A stretch of DNA of 64,000 nt, taken from positions 310,001-374,000 of the forward strand of contig NZ_FOXQ01000001.1 of assembly GCF_900115755.1 (NCBI RefSeq), written 5' to 3'. Position numbers and translations under genes: made by a program. How positions within the stretch are numbered: position 1 is the stretch's first letter; the number at the start of each line of letters is the position of its first letter. This DNA comes from Parafilimonas terrae. Lineage in GTDB: Bacteria; Bacteroidota; Bacteroidia; Chitinophagales; Chitinophagaceae. Under the pieces are notes generated by a model that did not search any database, was not told the DNA's origin, and saw only the letters and a program-made list of their open reading frames with translations. Below, piece by piece: positions 8,425 through 18,594 of this stretch.

Positions 8425-9726
8425 TTATACAAAATGGGCAAAATCTTTTTTGTAATCGCCTTTAATTCTTTCAGCAGGAGGATTATAATAACCAAATTTC
8501 AAATGGGGAAATTCTTCTCTTAATAATTCCATTAATTGTTTCACACCAAGCATTTCACCGGTTTCTGTTACATTAATTTTTCCGAGGTACCAATCAGGAT
8601 CAATATTAAAATTGCGCCATTGTATCATGCATAAATCAGTATCAATAATCAGCTTTCGCAAAGCTTCGTATTCCTCAACTGTATCGGTCATTCCCGGGAA
8701 AACAAAATAGTTAATGCTTGTCCAGCCATTATAACTGCGCACAACTTTTAATGATTCAAGCAAATCTTCAAACACATAATTATTAGGCCTGTAATATGAG
8801 GTATAAATATGGCTTTGGGCGCTGTTCATACTTACGCGTATGCTGTTTAATCCAGCTTCGCACAAAGCCCTTACGGCATTGGGTTTGGAGCCATTTGTAT
8901 TAATATTGATGCTGCCGCGATCTGTGTGTTTTCTTATTTCAACAATGGATTCACGAATAGTTTCCCACATTAGCAGAGGTTCTCCTTCGCAACCCTGCCC
9001 AAAGCTCACCAACGGATAAGGCGCGTTCAGCAAATGCGGAACGGTGAACTCTGCAATTTCTTCAGCAGTTGGTTTAAATGTAAGCCTGTCTTGTGTGGAA
9101 ACAATCGTTTCTTCTTCAGGCTGAAAAGAAATACAGCCAATGCAATTGGCATTACATGCCGGTGATGATGGCACCGGGCATTCCCATCTGCCCAACGATA
9201 AATTCCTCGCTGCGGGGCAATGATAGGTTAAGCAGCAATTCTGCATTAAATGTTTCACCAAACGGTTATGCGGGTAATGCTCCAAAAGCCATTGCGCACC
9301 GTTCTGAATTTTTTCATCATTATAACCCGCACATTCCTGTCGAATATCTTCTTCAATTCTCAAAGCAGGTACATAAAATTTATTGTTCAGCCAGCCTGCA
9401 GCCGTGTAGCAAAATAAAGGCAGCGTTGGCGCATCGGGTAAAGTTTCATACGCAGCAATAAACAACCCCGTATGTGCAGGCGGAATAAATGCTGCAACAG
9501 CCCAGCCCTTTTCGCACAAACGCATTTCTCCTGTATGCACATCAATGCCAATACCCCTGCGGCCCGGCAGTTCATATAAATTGCCGCCATCGGGCAATTC
9601 AATCCAGTCTTCTTTTTCTATGGGAAAGGCGTCCCATCCGGCACGGCCAACGGCATAAAGGCTTGTATCTTCAAAGATGTTGCCTTTACCATCTGAATAT
9701 AATATGTATGGGGATTGATGAAGCAT
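8425..9726 (-). CDS. Radical SAM protein with Cys-rich N-terminal extension, function unknown
   Basis: A 433-residue protein starting at ATG 9726 (MLHQSPYILY). Residues 1-160 form a non-SAM N-terminal domain. The CNANCIGC motif at 191-198 is the C-x3-C-x2-C [4Fe-4S]/SAM-binding signature. The barrel continues with FGQGCEGEPLL (glycine-rich SAM motif), NINTNGSKP and IRVSMNSA. Four further cysteines (about C164, C165, C170, C183) just before the SAM motif could ligate a second cluster. Substrate unknown. It follows the membrane-protein gene by 18 bp, probably in one transcript with it and the arginase-family gene. Confidence 0.8.
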   Translation of the reverse strand: MLHQSPYILYSDGKGNIFEDTSLYAVGRAGWDAFPIEKEDWIELPDGGNLYELPGRRGIGIDVHTGEMRLCEKGWAVAAFIPPAHTGLFIAAYETLPDAPTLPLFCYTAAGWLNNKFYVPALRIEEDIRQECAGYNDEKIQNGAQWLLEHYPHNRLVKHLMQNCCLTYHCPAARNLSLGRWECPVPSSPACNANCIGCISFQPEEETIVSTQDRLTFKPTAEEIAEFTVPHLLNAPYPLVSFGQGCEGEPLLMWETIRESIVEIRKHTDRGSININTNGSKPNAVRALCEAGLNSIRVSMNSAQSHIYTSYYRPNNYVFEDLLESLKVVRSYNGWTSINYFVFPGMTDTVEEYEALRKLIIDTDLCMIQWRNFNIDPDWYLGKINVTETGEMLGVKQLMELLREEFPHLKFGYYNPPAERIKGDYKKDFAHFV

Positions 9727-9744
9727 AATATAAAGCTGCAAACT

Positions 9745-10326
9745 TTAAGCCGTGAGCTGCGGGCTGTTTGCAATTTGCTGTTTACAAAATTCGTTAAATT
9801 CCCTTTCTGTTTCAGCGGGAACATCGCTTTCAGTTTCTTTTTGAATAATCTTATTATTATTGAAATCGAGCGTGAGCATATTATCTTTCAGCATAGCATT
9901 CTTTACATCCTGCCATGCATAATTTTTGAATGGGAAGGTGTTGAAAGTAATGGCATCTTTACTAAAGCCTATTTCCTGCGGAAATTTAATTTGCCGCTCC
10001 AGCAAAGCCGCAACAATGAGCAGTACCGCTATCCACGGAAGATGAAGCGGGTACATGAGCCATAAAAATGCGGCTGCATATAAGGCCCATTTAAATGTAA
10101 TTATACTTTCTTTCTGATTGGCCGCTATTGAAAGAACAAAGTTGATTACAATAACCGCCATTAATATTACATTAATCCAGTTGTATGTAAAGAACATGGT
10201 GCTTAACAACGCATATATTTCTGCGGCAATTGTAAGCACACACATCAGCGTTGTTATGATATTATATATTTTGTAATTGGGATGCCTGAGCGTAATTACA
10301 AAATCGTATTCTCTATTTTGGCTCAT
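9745..10326 (-). CDS. Conserved membrane protein with PH-like C-terminal region, unknown function
   Basis: A 193-residue protein not assigned to a named family. It has four hydrophobic segments in pairs (about 20-45, 50-70, 80-95, 98-112), then a soluble C-terminus (ITFNTFPFKNYAWQDVKNAMLKDNMLTLDFNNNKIIQ) whose alternating strands resemble bacterial PH-like domains of the YcxB/DUF304 kind. Its ATG overlaps the last 14 bp of the arginase-family gene, so translation is probably coupled. Confidence 0.6.
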   Translation of the reverse strand: MSQNREYDFVITLRHPNYKIYNIITTLMCVLTIAAEIYALLSTMFFTYNWINVILMAVIVINFVLSIAANQKESIITFKWALYAAAFLWLMYPLHLPWIAVLLIVAALLERQIKFPQEIGFSKDAITFNTFPFKNYAWQDVKNAMLKDNMLTLDFNNNKIIQKETESDVPAETEREFNEFCKQQIANSPQLTA

Positions 10327-11371
10327 CAGTGCAATTACTTTTCACAAATAAATTACAGATCTTCCATAACAGGCGCGATGCAACAACGGCATCGTAATTG
10401 GTTTCGCCCACGCCCACTTCAACCAAATCAAACCCTATTAATTTCTTCCCGCTTTCTATAATCTTTCTCAGCAGGTATAAAACTTCATCACTTTGAAAAC
10501 CACCCGGAACCGGCGTGCCGGTGTTTGGACAAAGTTTGGGATCAAGCCCATCTATATCAAAACTGAAATACACATTATCCGGTAAGTATTGTACCATTTC
10601 ATCGGCAATAATCTTCCAGTTTTCTCCGGCAAAAAAACGTTCCTTTATCTGCTGGTCAAAATAAGTGATCACTTTATAATTACTGCTGCAGATATAATTC
10701 CATTCAGCTTCGCAATAATCACGCACACCTGCCTGCACCAGCCTTTCAATGGCAGGCACTTCATTCAGGGCATTGTACATAATGCTCGCATGGGAATAAT
10801 TGAATTTTTCATAAGCCTTACGCAAATCGCAATGCGCATCAATCTGCAACACGCCAAAGCTTTCATATTTTTCAGCCAATGCTTTAAAATATCCCAGTGA
10901 CACACTGTGGTCGCCGCCAAGCAGGCCAACAAGTTTGCCGCGGTTAAGCAAATCTGCGGTTTGCTCATACACCCAGTTATTCAGCATTTCACTCCCTTCA
11001 TTAATCTCTTTCAGACTTTTTAACATAAACTTATTGTTGTTTATGTCCTGGCCGTGCGCAATAAAATCAATGTAGAGTTCGGCTTCTTTGCGCAGGTAAT
11101 CACTTTTCATCAGGATTTTCTTATCAGGCTCGCGCATGTAAAAGCCTTTTTTCCAGCCGTGCGGCATATTTGGATCGAAAAGATCGATTTGCGTACTTGT
11201 TTTAAAAATATGCTCTATAGCCCTTGCTGTGCCTGCATTACAGCTTACTGTAACTTCCCAGGGAACGGGCAGGATAACAACACGCGCATCATCTTCAGAA
11301 AAGGGCAGGCCGAAAATATTGTTATTGCGGTTTGCCACTTCATTTACGTCAAACTTTGAGAGATCAACCAT
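10313..11371 (-). CDS. Arginase/agmatinase/formiminoglutamase-family hydrolase
   Basis: A 352-residue ureohydrolase with the complete binuclear manganese site: GGDHSVSLGYF (about 153-163), DAHCDLR (about 178-184) and FDIDGLDPKLCPNTGTPVPGG (about 276-296), which provide His, Asp-x-His-x-Asp and Asp-x-Asp ligands. The family cleaves guanidino or formimino groups (arginine, agmatine, formiminoglutamate or guanidinobutyrate). The insertions at 100-140 are typical of the Bacteroidota formimidoylglutamase-like branch, but no hut genes are near, so substrate is open. First gene of a likely three-gene transcript. Confidence 0.85.
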   Translation of the reverse strand: MVDLSKFDVNEVANRNNNIFGLPFSEDDARVVILPVPWEVTVSCNAGTARAIEHIFKTSTQIDLFDPNMPHGWKKGFYMREPDKKILMKSDYLRKEAELYIDFIAHGQDINNNKFMLKSLKEINEGSEMLNNWVYEQTADLLNRGKLVGLLGGDHSVSLGYFKALAEKYESFGVLQIDAHCDLRKAYEKFNYSHASIMYNALNEVPAIERLVQAGVRDYCEAEWNYICSSNYKVITYFDQQIKERFFAGENWKIIADEMVQYLPDNVYFSFDIDGLDPKLCPNTGTPVPGGFQSDEVLYLLRKIIESGKKLIGFDLVEVGVGETNYDAVVASRLLWKICNLFVKSNCTDEPK

Positions 11372-11615
11372 ATCTGTAGTAAAAAGTTGTGCAAGATACT
11401 CGCTATTTTCAAAACAGGTTTGCTAATGCCTGTTAACAAAAAACATAAGTAAGCAGGAAGCGCTCCTTATAATAATGAATTGATTATTTTCCTATCCGTA
11501 AATAATTCTGTAAACCATATTGTTAAACGTTGTTACGGCTTTTTCCATACGTATAATTAACCGGGCTAATCTCATTTCAAAACTTTAATTTGCACACCTG
11601 AAACAATCGCCTGAA

Positions 11616-14600
11616 ATGCTGAGAACCTGTAAGTTGATAGCTCTGTTGATCCTGTTCTTTAACAATGCTTTCGCCCAAACTTCAAACACTGCAAAATACC
11701 CTTCACTTTTTTGGGAAATAACCGGCAACAATTTAAAAAAACCTTCTTACCTGTTTGGCACCATGCATGTAAGCAACAAGATTGCTTTTCATTTAAGCGA
11801 CTCTTTCTACAATGCCATTCAAAGCACCGATATGGTTGCGCTTGAATTAAACCCTGAATACTGGCAAAAAGATATGGTGAAAATGAATGCTGCGCAGGAA
11901 GAAATTGAAAATTTTTACAGGGATAATACAACGCAATATTTAACCGAATCATCTTTTGCGATAAATGATTATTACGACAAATTAAAACCGGCGCTTACAG
12001 CCGAACCGCAGCAAATAAACAGCCTGCTTTACCGCACATTTTCCATGCAGCAGGATTATGAGGAAAACACCTATCTCGATCTTTACATTTATCAAACCGG
12101 CAGAAAATATGGCAAGCTGGCCGGCGGCGTTGAAGATTATTATCAAACCCAGAAAATATTGTTCCAGGCTTATGCGGCCATGGCAAAAGAAAGAATGAAG
12201 CGGTCGAATAACCGTGATGTAACACCTGATATTGATAAGAAAATCCAGGAAGCTTACCGCCGCGGCAACCTGGATTTATTGGATTCACTTGAACATTTAT
12301 CTTTTAACTCGCCTGCTTATGTAAATAAATTTCTGTATGAACGCAATAAAATCCAGGCTAACTCAATAGACTCTTTAGTAAAAAAACACAGCCTGTTTGT
12401 TGGCGTTGGCGCTGCCCATTTGCCAGGCTCTAACGGAGTAATTGAATTACTGCGGAAGAAAGGTTATAAACTGCGTCCCATTTATATGCAGGACAGGGAT
12501 GCAACAGCAAAGGAAGCTGTTGAAAAAATGAAAGTGCCGGTAACCTTTAAAAACTTCACAACGGATGACGGGTTTGTTTCTGTGCAAATGCCCGGCCCTT
12601 TATACAGAATGCCTCAAACATACAGGACCATTAACGATAACTGGCAATATGCCGATATGGATAATGGCGCTTATTATATGCTTACGCGGGTGCAAACACA
12701 CGCAGGTTTACTCAATCAAAATGCGGGCGACGTTTTACAAAAAACAGACAGCCTTTTATATGAAAACATCCCCGGCCGCATCATTAGCAAAAAAACAATA
12801 AAAAGAGATGGTGTAAGTGGCTTTGACATTGTAAACAGAACAAGAAGGGGCGACCTGCAACGCTACAATATTTTCGTAACGCCTTATGAAATACTCATTT
12901 TTAAAATGAGCGGCATCAATGATTATGCAGGCGGCACAGAGGCTGATACTTTTTTTAATTCAATACATTTTAATCCGCCTTCTGCTTCACACCCGGCTTT
13001 CACATCGCCGCAGGCAGGCTTTCATATAAACTTTCCGCAATTGCCGCACATAAATAAAAACACGTATGATGCAGACAATATAGACGAATGGCAATTTGAA
13101 GCCAATGACAGTATCACCGGAAATGCTTATGCTGTTTATAAAAAAACAGTTACCAATTTAAACTTTATGGAAGAAGATACTTTTGATCTCAGCCTTGCAG
13201 AGCTGAGTTTAAAATCTTCTGATATAATTGATAAAGAAATTTTAAGAAGTTTTACAAAAGTGGAAGGCTTTAATGCGCTGAAAATGCAGTTCGCCTGTAA
13301 GAATGGTAATTATATAAATGCACAAGCTGTTTTAAAGGGCCCGGATTATTATCTTATTATTCAAACAAGCCGCAAAAAAAATAATATCGACGCTGCATTT
13401 TTTAATTCGTTTGGTTTTAATACTTATCAATACAATGCATCTACCACTTACACAGATACTTTGCTTGATTTTACGGTACAAACACCTGTAAAGCCCGTGC
13501 TGGATTCATCGCTTGTTAATTTAATGTACAGCGTGCTGCACGATGCAAGCCTTTTAGCCAAAATACAGGGCGAAAGCTATTGGCCAAAAAGCAAATACGC
13601 CATGTTTAAAAGCGATTCAACAGGCGAATCTGTTTTGGTAAGCATGTATGAATATCCAAAATATTACCATGTAAAAGATGCTGCAACTTATTGGAACAAA
13701 CAATTAAAACCAGGCAATGACGAGGATATTTACCTGTATAAAAAAACGGCTTTTACAGCCTGCGATTCCTGCCAGGGTTATAAATTATACTGGCGTGATA
13801 CCAATACGGTAAGGCAAATAATTAACTACAAAGTTTTAAGCAATAACAGGCTGTATAATCTTTATACCATCTCTGACACGACAGGTGTTGAAAGTAACTT
13901 CATAAAAAATTTCTTTTCAACCTTTACCGTAATTAATAAAAACACGGCTTCAATTTATTCAGATAAAACAAATTTGTTTTTTGAAGACCTCTACAGTAAA
14001 GATTCGCTTACAAAAGCGCGGGCAAGAAATGCAATCTCCAATGTTTATTATGGCGCCGGCAACATTGATAAAGTTGTAAACTTCATCAATAACCTTAATT
14101 ATGGCGAAGAAGATTATTTTGAAATGAAGCAAAAATTCATTGCTGAATTAGGTTACATAAATGATTCATGCTGCAAAGATAAAATTGTGCATACGCTTAA
14201 AGATATTTATATAAGAACTGCCGATACCGCTTATTTTCAGAATGAAGTATTAAAAGCATTACAACATATTGAAACAGATTCTTCATACGCTGCCTTAAAA
14301 AACCTGCTGCTGCAAGACCCGCCATTATTTGACGACTATGATGAATATGGGGATTTCTTCGAAAATTTTGAGGATTCGCTGCAGCTTACACGAACATTAT
14401 TTCCGGAAATATTGCAGCTAACAACCATTGAAGATTATAAAGAACCCGTTATTGCATTGTTATCAGAATTACTTGACAGCGGTTATATAAAAGCAAACGA
14501 TTATAAAGATTATTTCAGTAAAATATATTTTGATGCAAAAATTGAAATGAAAAAGCAGCAGAATGCTGAAGAAAAATTACTTGAACAGCAATCGCAGCAA

Positions 14601-15290
14601 AACTATGATGACAATGACAGTGTAATAAAAAACAGCTATTCCAAAAACAATTATGAAACAACCGATATAAATGAATATGCTGCATTGTTATTGCCTTTTT
14701 ATGATACAGTGCCTGCTTTGCCGAAATTTTTTAACCGCTTATTACAATCGAGGGATACAAGCGTTCAACTGGAAACGGCTGTATTATTGATTAAAAACAA
14801 TAAACCTGTGCCGGATAGTATATTGATGAATATTGCTGCGAAAGATAATTACCGCAGCGACCTGTTTAAGGGGCTTTATGAAATTAACCGCATTGACATA
14901 TTCCCATCAAAATATAAACAGCAGGATTTAATGGCGCGTTCATTATTAACCGGCGATTCGGAAAAAACAAAATTCTTTGATATAAAGCCCGAAGGAAAAA
15001 CGCTTGCAAATGTCAATGGCAAAAAAGGCTATGTTTATTTTTTTAAATACAAATTGCAGAAAGATGATGACTGGGAAATTGCTTTAAGCGGCCCGCAGCC
15101 GGAAAACCTGAATATGGTAAGCACGGACAATGCATTAACGTCTTTAACCAATGAAAAAATTATAGCCGGCAAACCGCTTGCAGAACAGTTCAGCGAACAA
15201 TTATCAAGATTACTGTTATTGCAACATAAAAGCGCCCGGCATTTTTATGAAAACAATAAAGACATGTATGGCAATTTTGATGATTATTAA
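11616..15290 (+). CDS. Very large secreted TraB/GumN-domain protein
   Basis: A 1224-residue protein with a signal peptide (cleavage about residue 21, FNNAFAQ). Residues about 28-295 are a TraB/GumN (PrgY-like, Tiki-related) domain: SLFWEITGNNLKKPSYLFGT with MHVSN at the start and FVGVGAAHLPGSNGVIELL at the end, holding the conserved GT..H and G..H motifs. Stand-alone GumN proteins are about 290 residues, so about 930 residues are extra. Three related beta-rich segments follow (about 310-450, 465-605, 610-765), each opening with an F-x-V/I-x-x-P motif, then a mostly helical region (about 780-1000) resembling HEAT-like repeats, and a C-terminal part of unknown fold. A metal-dependent peptidase role is inferred from Tiki proteins only. 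Confidence 0.8.
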   Translation: MLRTCKLIALLILFFNNAFAQTSNTAKYPSLFWEITGNNLKKPSYLFGTMHVSNKIAFHLSDSFYNAIQSTDMVALELNPEYWQKDMVKMNAAQEEIENFYRDNTTQYLTESSFAINDYYDKLKPALTAEPQQINSLLYRTFSMQQDYEENTYLDLYIYQTGRKYGKLAGGVEDYYQTQKILFQAYAAMAKERMKRSNNRDVTPDIDKKIQEAYRRGNLDLLDSLEHLSFNSPAYVNKFLYERNKIQANSIDSLVKKHSLFVGVGAAHLPGSNGVIELLRKKGYKLRPIYMQDRDATAKEAVEKMKVPVTFKNFTTDDGFVSVQMPGPLYRMPQTYRTINDNWQYADMDNGAYYMLTRVQTHAGLLNQNAGDVLQKTDSLLYENIPGRIISKKTIKRDGVSGFDIVNRTRRGDLQRYNIFVTPYEILIFKMSGINDYAGGTEADTFFNSIHFNPPSASHPAFTSPQAGFHINFPQLPHINKNTYDADNIDEWQFEANDSITGNAYAVYKKTVTNLNFMEEDTFDLSLAELSLKSSDIIDKEILRSFTKVEGFNALKMQFACKNGNYINAQAVLKGPDYYLIIQTSRKKNNIDAAFFNSFGFNTYQYNASTTYTDTLLDFTVQTPVKPVLDSSLVNLMYSVLHDASLLAKIQGESYWPKSKYAMFKSDSTGESVLVSMYEYPKYYHVKDAATYWNKQLKPGNDEDIYLYKKTAFTACDSCQGYKLYWRDTNTVRQIINYKVLSNNRLYNLYTISDTTGVESNFIKNFFSTFTVINKNTASIYSDKTNLFFEDLYSKDSLTKARARNAISNVYYGAGNIDKVVNFINNLNYGEEDYFEMKQKFIAELGYINDSCCKDKIVHTLKDIYIRTADTAYFQNEVLKALQHIETDSSYAALKNLLLQDPPLFDDYDEYGDFFENFEDSLQLTRTLFPEILQLTTIEDYKEPVIALLSELLDSGYIKANDYKDYFSKIYFDAKIEMKKQQNAEEKLLEQQSQQNYDDNDSVIKNSYSKNNYETTDINEYAALLLPFYDTVPALPKFFNRLLQSRDTSVQLETAVLLIKNNKPVPDSILMNIAAKDNYRSDLFKGLYEINRIDIFPSKYKQQDLMARSLLTGDSEKTKFFDIKPEGKTLANVNGKKGYVYFFKYKLQKDDDWEIALSGPQPENLNMVSTDNALTSLTNEKIIAGKPLAEQFSEQLSRLLLLQHKSARHFYENNKDMYGNFDDY

Positions 15291-15327
15291 TAAAGCGAGG
15301 CGGTTTTAATAAACTGCCATTATTTAT

Positions 15328-15759
15328 ATGCTGCAGATAAATTTTCCTGAACATAATTTCCGCATAAAAAAAGAAAAAAACAAGCACATTATTTTTGACG
15401 AAGTGCGTCGCCGCTGGGTGGCATTAACGCCGGAAGAATGGGTACGCCAGAATTTCCTGCAATATTTAATACAGGTAAAAAATTATCCTGCATCGCTTAT
15501 TTCTGTTGAAAAAATTATCAGGGTGGGCGATCTTTCAAAGCGCTACGATATTGTAGTATATAAAGAACACACGCCCTGGCTTATTGTGGAATGCAAGGAA
15601 AGCAATACACCGGTTGATATAAAAGTTATTGAACAGGTGATACGATATAATATGGCGCTCGCTATCAGTTATTTTGTTATCACAAACGGCAATGAAAGTT
15701 TTTGTTATGAGATTTCCCGCAATTCGTTCCGGGAGCTTGCTGCTTTACCGGAATTGTAA
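15328..15759 (+). CDS. HsdR N-terminal-like (PD-(D/E)XK) domain protein
   Basis: A 143-residue protein equivalent to the isolated N-terminal nuclease domain of type I restriction HsdR subunits. The fold's core is visible: KRYDIVVY (Asp at about 74) followed by PWLIVECKESN (Glu-x-Lys at about 90-92), giving D-xn-E-x-K. No hsdM, hsdS or helicase region is near, so it is not part of a restriction system here. Orphans of this kind are common in Bacteroidota, with unknown role. Lies 37 bp after the TraB/GumN gene and 112 bp before relA. Confidence 0.8.
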   Translation: MLQINFPEHNFRIKKEKNKHIIFDEVRRRWVALTPEEWVRQNFLQYLIQVKNYPASLISVEKIIRVGDLSKRYDIVVYKEHTPWLIVECKESNTPVDIKVIEQVIRYNMALAISYFVITNGNESFCYEISRNSFRELAALPEL

Positions 15760-15871
15760 TAAAACCGGCAGAAGCACGCTTTATTCAATTCAATTTTAAT
15801 TTTACGCAGGCAAACAATTAACGCAGCATTAAACTTTTCTTTCGCAGTATTTTTTATTAAATTCGTAGAGT

Positions 15872-18139
15872 ATGAACGAAGTGCAGGCAACCGTACAGGC
15901 AGTGAAGATGCCTACGTACAATCTTACAGACGAGCAGGAGAAAAAGCTAATTTTAAGACAGTATCGCGCTTTATTAAAAACATTACGCAGCAAGCTTAAA
16001 AAAGGCGATAAGGAAATGGTGCGCCGTGCTTTTGAAATTGCAGCGGAAGCCCATAAAACCATGCGCCGCAAAAGTGGTGAGCCTTACATACTTCATCCTA
16101 TTGCGGTAGCCATGATTTGCGTGGAAGAGATAGGCCTTGGCGTGCGTTCTACCATTTGCTCACTGCTGCACGATACTGTTGAAGACACCGACATTACCAT
16201 TGAATATATTGAAAAGGAATTTGGCGCCGAAATAGCCCGCATAGTGGACGGGCTCACCAAGATATCCAACGTAATGGATACCAATACAAGCCAGCAGGCA
16301 GAAAATTTTAAAAAGATATTACTTACGCTTACAGATGATCCGCGGGTAATATTAATAAAGCTTGCAGACCGTTTGCACAATATGCGCACGCTCGATTATA
16401 TGAAGCGTGAAAAGCAGTTGAAGATAGCCAGTGAAACTATATGGGTTTATGCGCCGCTTGCACACAGGATGGGGTTGTATAATATTAAAACGGAGATGGA
16501 AGACCTCTCCATGAAATACCTTGAACCTGAAGCTTACCGCGAAATTGCCCAAAGGCTTTCTGAAACAAAAAGGGAACGCAGCCGTTATATAAACGAATTT
16601 ATCAAGCCTTTAAAAGAGAAACTGAAAAGGGCAGGTTTTACTTTCGATATTTATGGCAGGCCTAAAAGCATTCATTCCATCTGGAATAAAATGAAAAAGA
16701 AAGGCGTTGATTTTGATGAAGTGTATGATTTATTTGCCATACGCATTATCGTTTACGCATCGCCGGAAAAAGAAAAAGAAGAATGCTGGAAGGTTTATTC
16801 AATGATAACCGATGAATACCTGCCCTCGCCTGAACGTTTGCGCGACTGGATAAGCAATCCAAAAAATAATGGCTACGAAGCCCTGCACACAACCGTTATG
16901 GGACCGCAGGGAAAATGGGTTGAAGTGCAGATACGCACCAACCGCATGAACGAAATTGCGGAAAAAGGCCTTGCCGCGCATTATAAATATAAAGAAGGCA
17001 GCAGCGAAGAAGATCGTTTTGATAAATGGTTTTCGCAGATACGCGAAATGATCAGCAGCCAGGATACAGACAGTGTTGACTTTTTACAGGATTTTAAAAC
17101 GAGTTTTCTTGCCGAAGAAATTTATGTTTTTACGCCAAAAGGCGATGTGAAAATGTTGCCTGTAAACAGTACTGCGCTTGATTTTGCCTTCGCCATTCAC
17201 TCTGCAGTAGGCAGCCGTTGTATTGGCGCTAAAGTAAATCATAAGCTTGTGCCCATAAGCCATAAACTGCGCAGCGGCGACCAGGTTGAAATTATTACGA
17301 GCAATAAACAAAGGCCTAATGAAGACTGGCTGAAATTTGTGGTAACGGCAAAAGCAAGGGCAAAAATTAAAGATTCGCTTAAAGAAGAAAAAAGAAAGAT
17401 AGCAGACGATGGCAAACAAATGCTGCAGCGCAAACTTGAAAACAAGGGCACAACATTAAGCCAATATAATATTGATGAACTGGTAAACTTCTATAAAGTT
17501 CCTTCGCAGCTCGACCTGTTTTATAACATAGCCACGAAGCAAACCGATCTTAAAGAACTAAAGGATTTTACAGTTAACGGCGGCAAACTTGAACTGCCTA
17601 AACCACAAAAAGTAATTACTGAAGTAAAAGTTCCCGAAACAGATACAAAGCCTTCACATAAAAAAGATTCAGAGCTTATTATTTTTGGTGAAAGCAGCGA
17701 TAAGATAAAATATTCCCTCGCTAAATGCTGTTCTCCTATTCCCGGCGATGATGTGTTTGGTTTTGTAAGCACGGGCAAAGGCCTCATTATACACCGCACA
17801 AATTGCCCTAATGCAGCAAGGCTTATGGCAAACTATGCACCACGTATTGTAAAAACAAAATGGGCCAAGAACAAGGAAATTTCTTTCTTAACCGGTTTAA
17901 AAATTATTGGTATTGATGATGTGGGCGTTATTAATAAAATAACCAATATTGTTAGCGGCGAGCTGCGCATTAATATAGCAGCGCTCACCATCGAATCGGG
18001 CGAAGGCATGTTTGAAGGAACCATTAAAATTTTTGTGCACGACAAGGAAGAACTTGATGAGCTTGTAAACCGGTTAAAACATCTGAAAGGCATTTATGAG
18101 GTGGAAAGACTGGATACAGAAGACGCTACGCTTTCTTAG
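15872..18139 (+). CDS. Bifunctional (p)ppGpp synthetase/hydrolase RelA/SpoT
   Basis: A 755-residue Rel protein. HD hydrolase domain with HD at residues 100-101 (LLHDTVEDTDIT), so hydrolysis is expected; synthetase domain with YDLFAIRIIV and NGYEALHTTVMGPQGKWVE followed by VQIRT; TGS domain (VFTPKGDVKMLP, about 414-475); conserved CCSPIPGDD (about 621) of the zinc-finger/RIS region; and a C-terminal ACT domain. All parts needed for ppGpp synthesis, hydrolysis and ribosome-dependent control are present. Its last 14 bp overlap the convergent gene at 18126. Confidence 0.95.
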   Translation: MNEVQATVQAVKMPTYNLTDEQEKKLILRQYRALLKTLRSKLKKGDKEMVRRAFEIAAEAHKTMRRKSGEPYILHPIAVAMICVEEIGLGVRSTICSLLHDTVEDTDITIEYIEKEFGAEIARIVDGLTKISNVMDTNTSQQAENFKKILLTLTDDPRVILIKLADRLHNMRTLDYMKREKQLKIASETIWVYAPLAHRMGLYNIKTEMEDLSMKYLEPEAYREIAQRLSETKRERSRYINEFIKPLKEKLKRAGFTFDIYGRPKSIHSIWNKMKKKGVDFDEVYDLFAIRIIVYASPEKEKEECWKVYSMITDEYLPSPERLRDWISNPKNNGYEALHTTVMGPQGKWVEVQIRTNRMNEIAEKGLAAHYKYKEGSSEEDRFDKWFSQIREMISSQDTDSVDFLQDFKTSFLAEEIYVFTPKGDVKMLPVNSTALDFAFAIHSAVGSRCIGAKVNHKLVPISHKLRSGDQVEIITSNKQRPNEDWLKFVVTAKARAKIKDSLKEEKRKIADDGKQMLQRKLENKGTTLSQYNIDELVNFYKVPSQLDLFYNIATKQTDLKELKDFTVNGGKLELPKPQKVITEVKVPETDTKPSHKKDSELIIFGESSDKIKYSLAKCCSPIPGDDVFGFVSTGKGLIIHRTNCPNAARLMANYAPRIVKTKWAKNKEISFLTGLKIIGIDDVGVINKITNIVSGELRINIAALTIESGEGMFEGTIKIFVHDKEELDELVNRLKHLKGIYEVERLDTEDATLS

Positions 18140-18593
18140 GCATTTTAATTTTCGTTTTGGGCGGAATAACGCTGCCAGGCACCCTCTTCTCTCCTCCTGC
18201 ATTTGTAAACGACGGTCCGGCTGGTGTTTTTCTGGTTGTGAAATAACTGTAGGCGCCTTTTATCAAAGCCATAAGGCCTAATTTTTTTGCAGAACCAACA
18301 ATATTCTTTTTTATGCTAAAGCCTCTTGAAAAAGGATTGGCAAATAAGTTAACGCCGTTCAATAATAATTTCCATGTTCCGTTTGCAATCATTTTATTAA
18401 TAAAGGAAGGCAGCAAATTATCTGCTGCAGATTTTATGGCATGTTGCGGCAAACGGCGCAGGCGTTCTTCAAGCTCTTCTTCATCCTTTTTTACGCTTAC
18501 TTTCAAAAGTTCTATCTCTTCCCTCAATTCTTTAATTGTATTGATTTCAGAAAGGTCATAAGCGCCGTTTACCGCAACAATTTTTGAAGCCAT
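18126..18593 (-). CDS. Small conserved protein of a YtxH-holin operon, unknown function
   Basis: A 155-residue basic protein from ATG 18593 (MASKIVAVNG). It has a predicted coiled coil at about 18-48 (IKELREEIELLKVSVKKDEE), a weakly hydrophobic amphipathic middle, and a lysine/proline-rich tail. It starts 1 bp after the holin-like gene's stop, so it is certainly in that operon. Its stop lies inside the 3' end of relA, read convergently. No family recognised. Confidence 0.7.
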   Translation of the reverse strand: MASKIVAVNGAYDLSEINTIKELREEIELLKVSVKKDEEELEERLRRLPQHAIKSAADNLLPSFINKMIANGTWKLLLNGVNLFANPFSRGFSIKKNIVGSAKKLGLMALIKGAYSYFTTRKTPAGPSFTNAGGEKRVPGSVIPPKTKIKMPKKA

Positions 18594-18594
18594 A

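Noticed and set aside
15328-15759. Type I restriction system
   Set aside because: Only the HsdR N-terminal-like domain is present; no methylase, specificity or helicase genes exist nearby.
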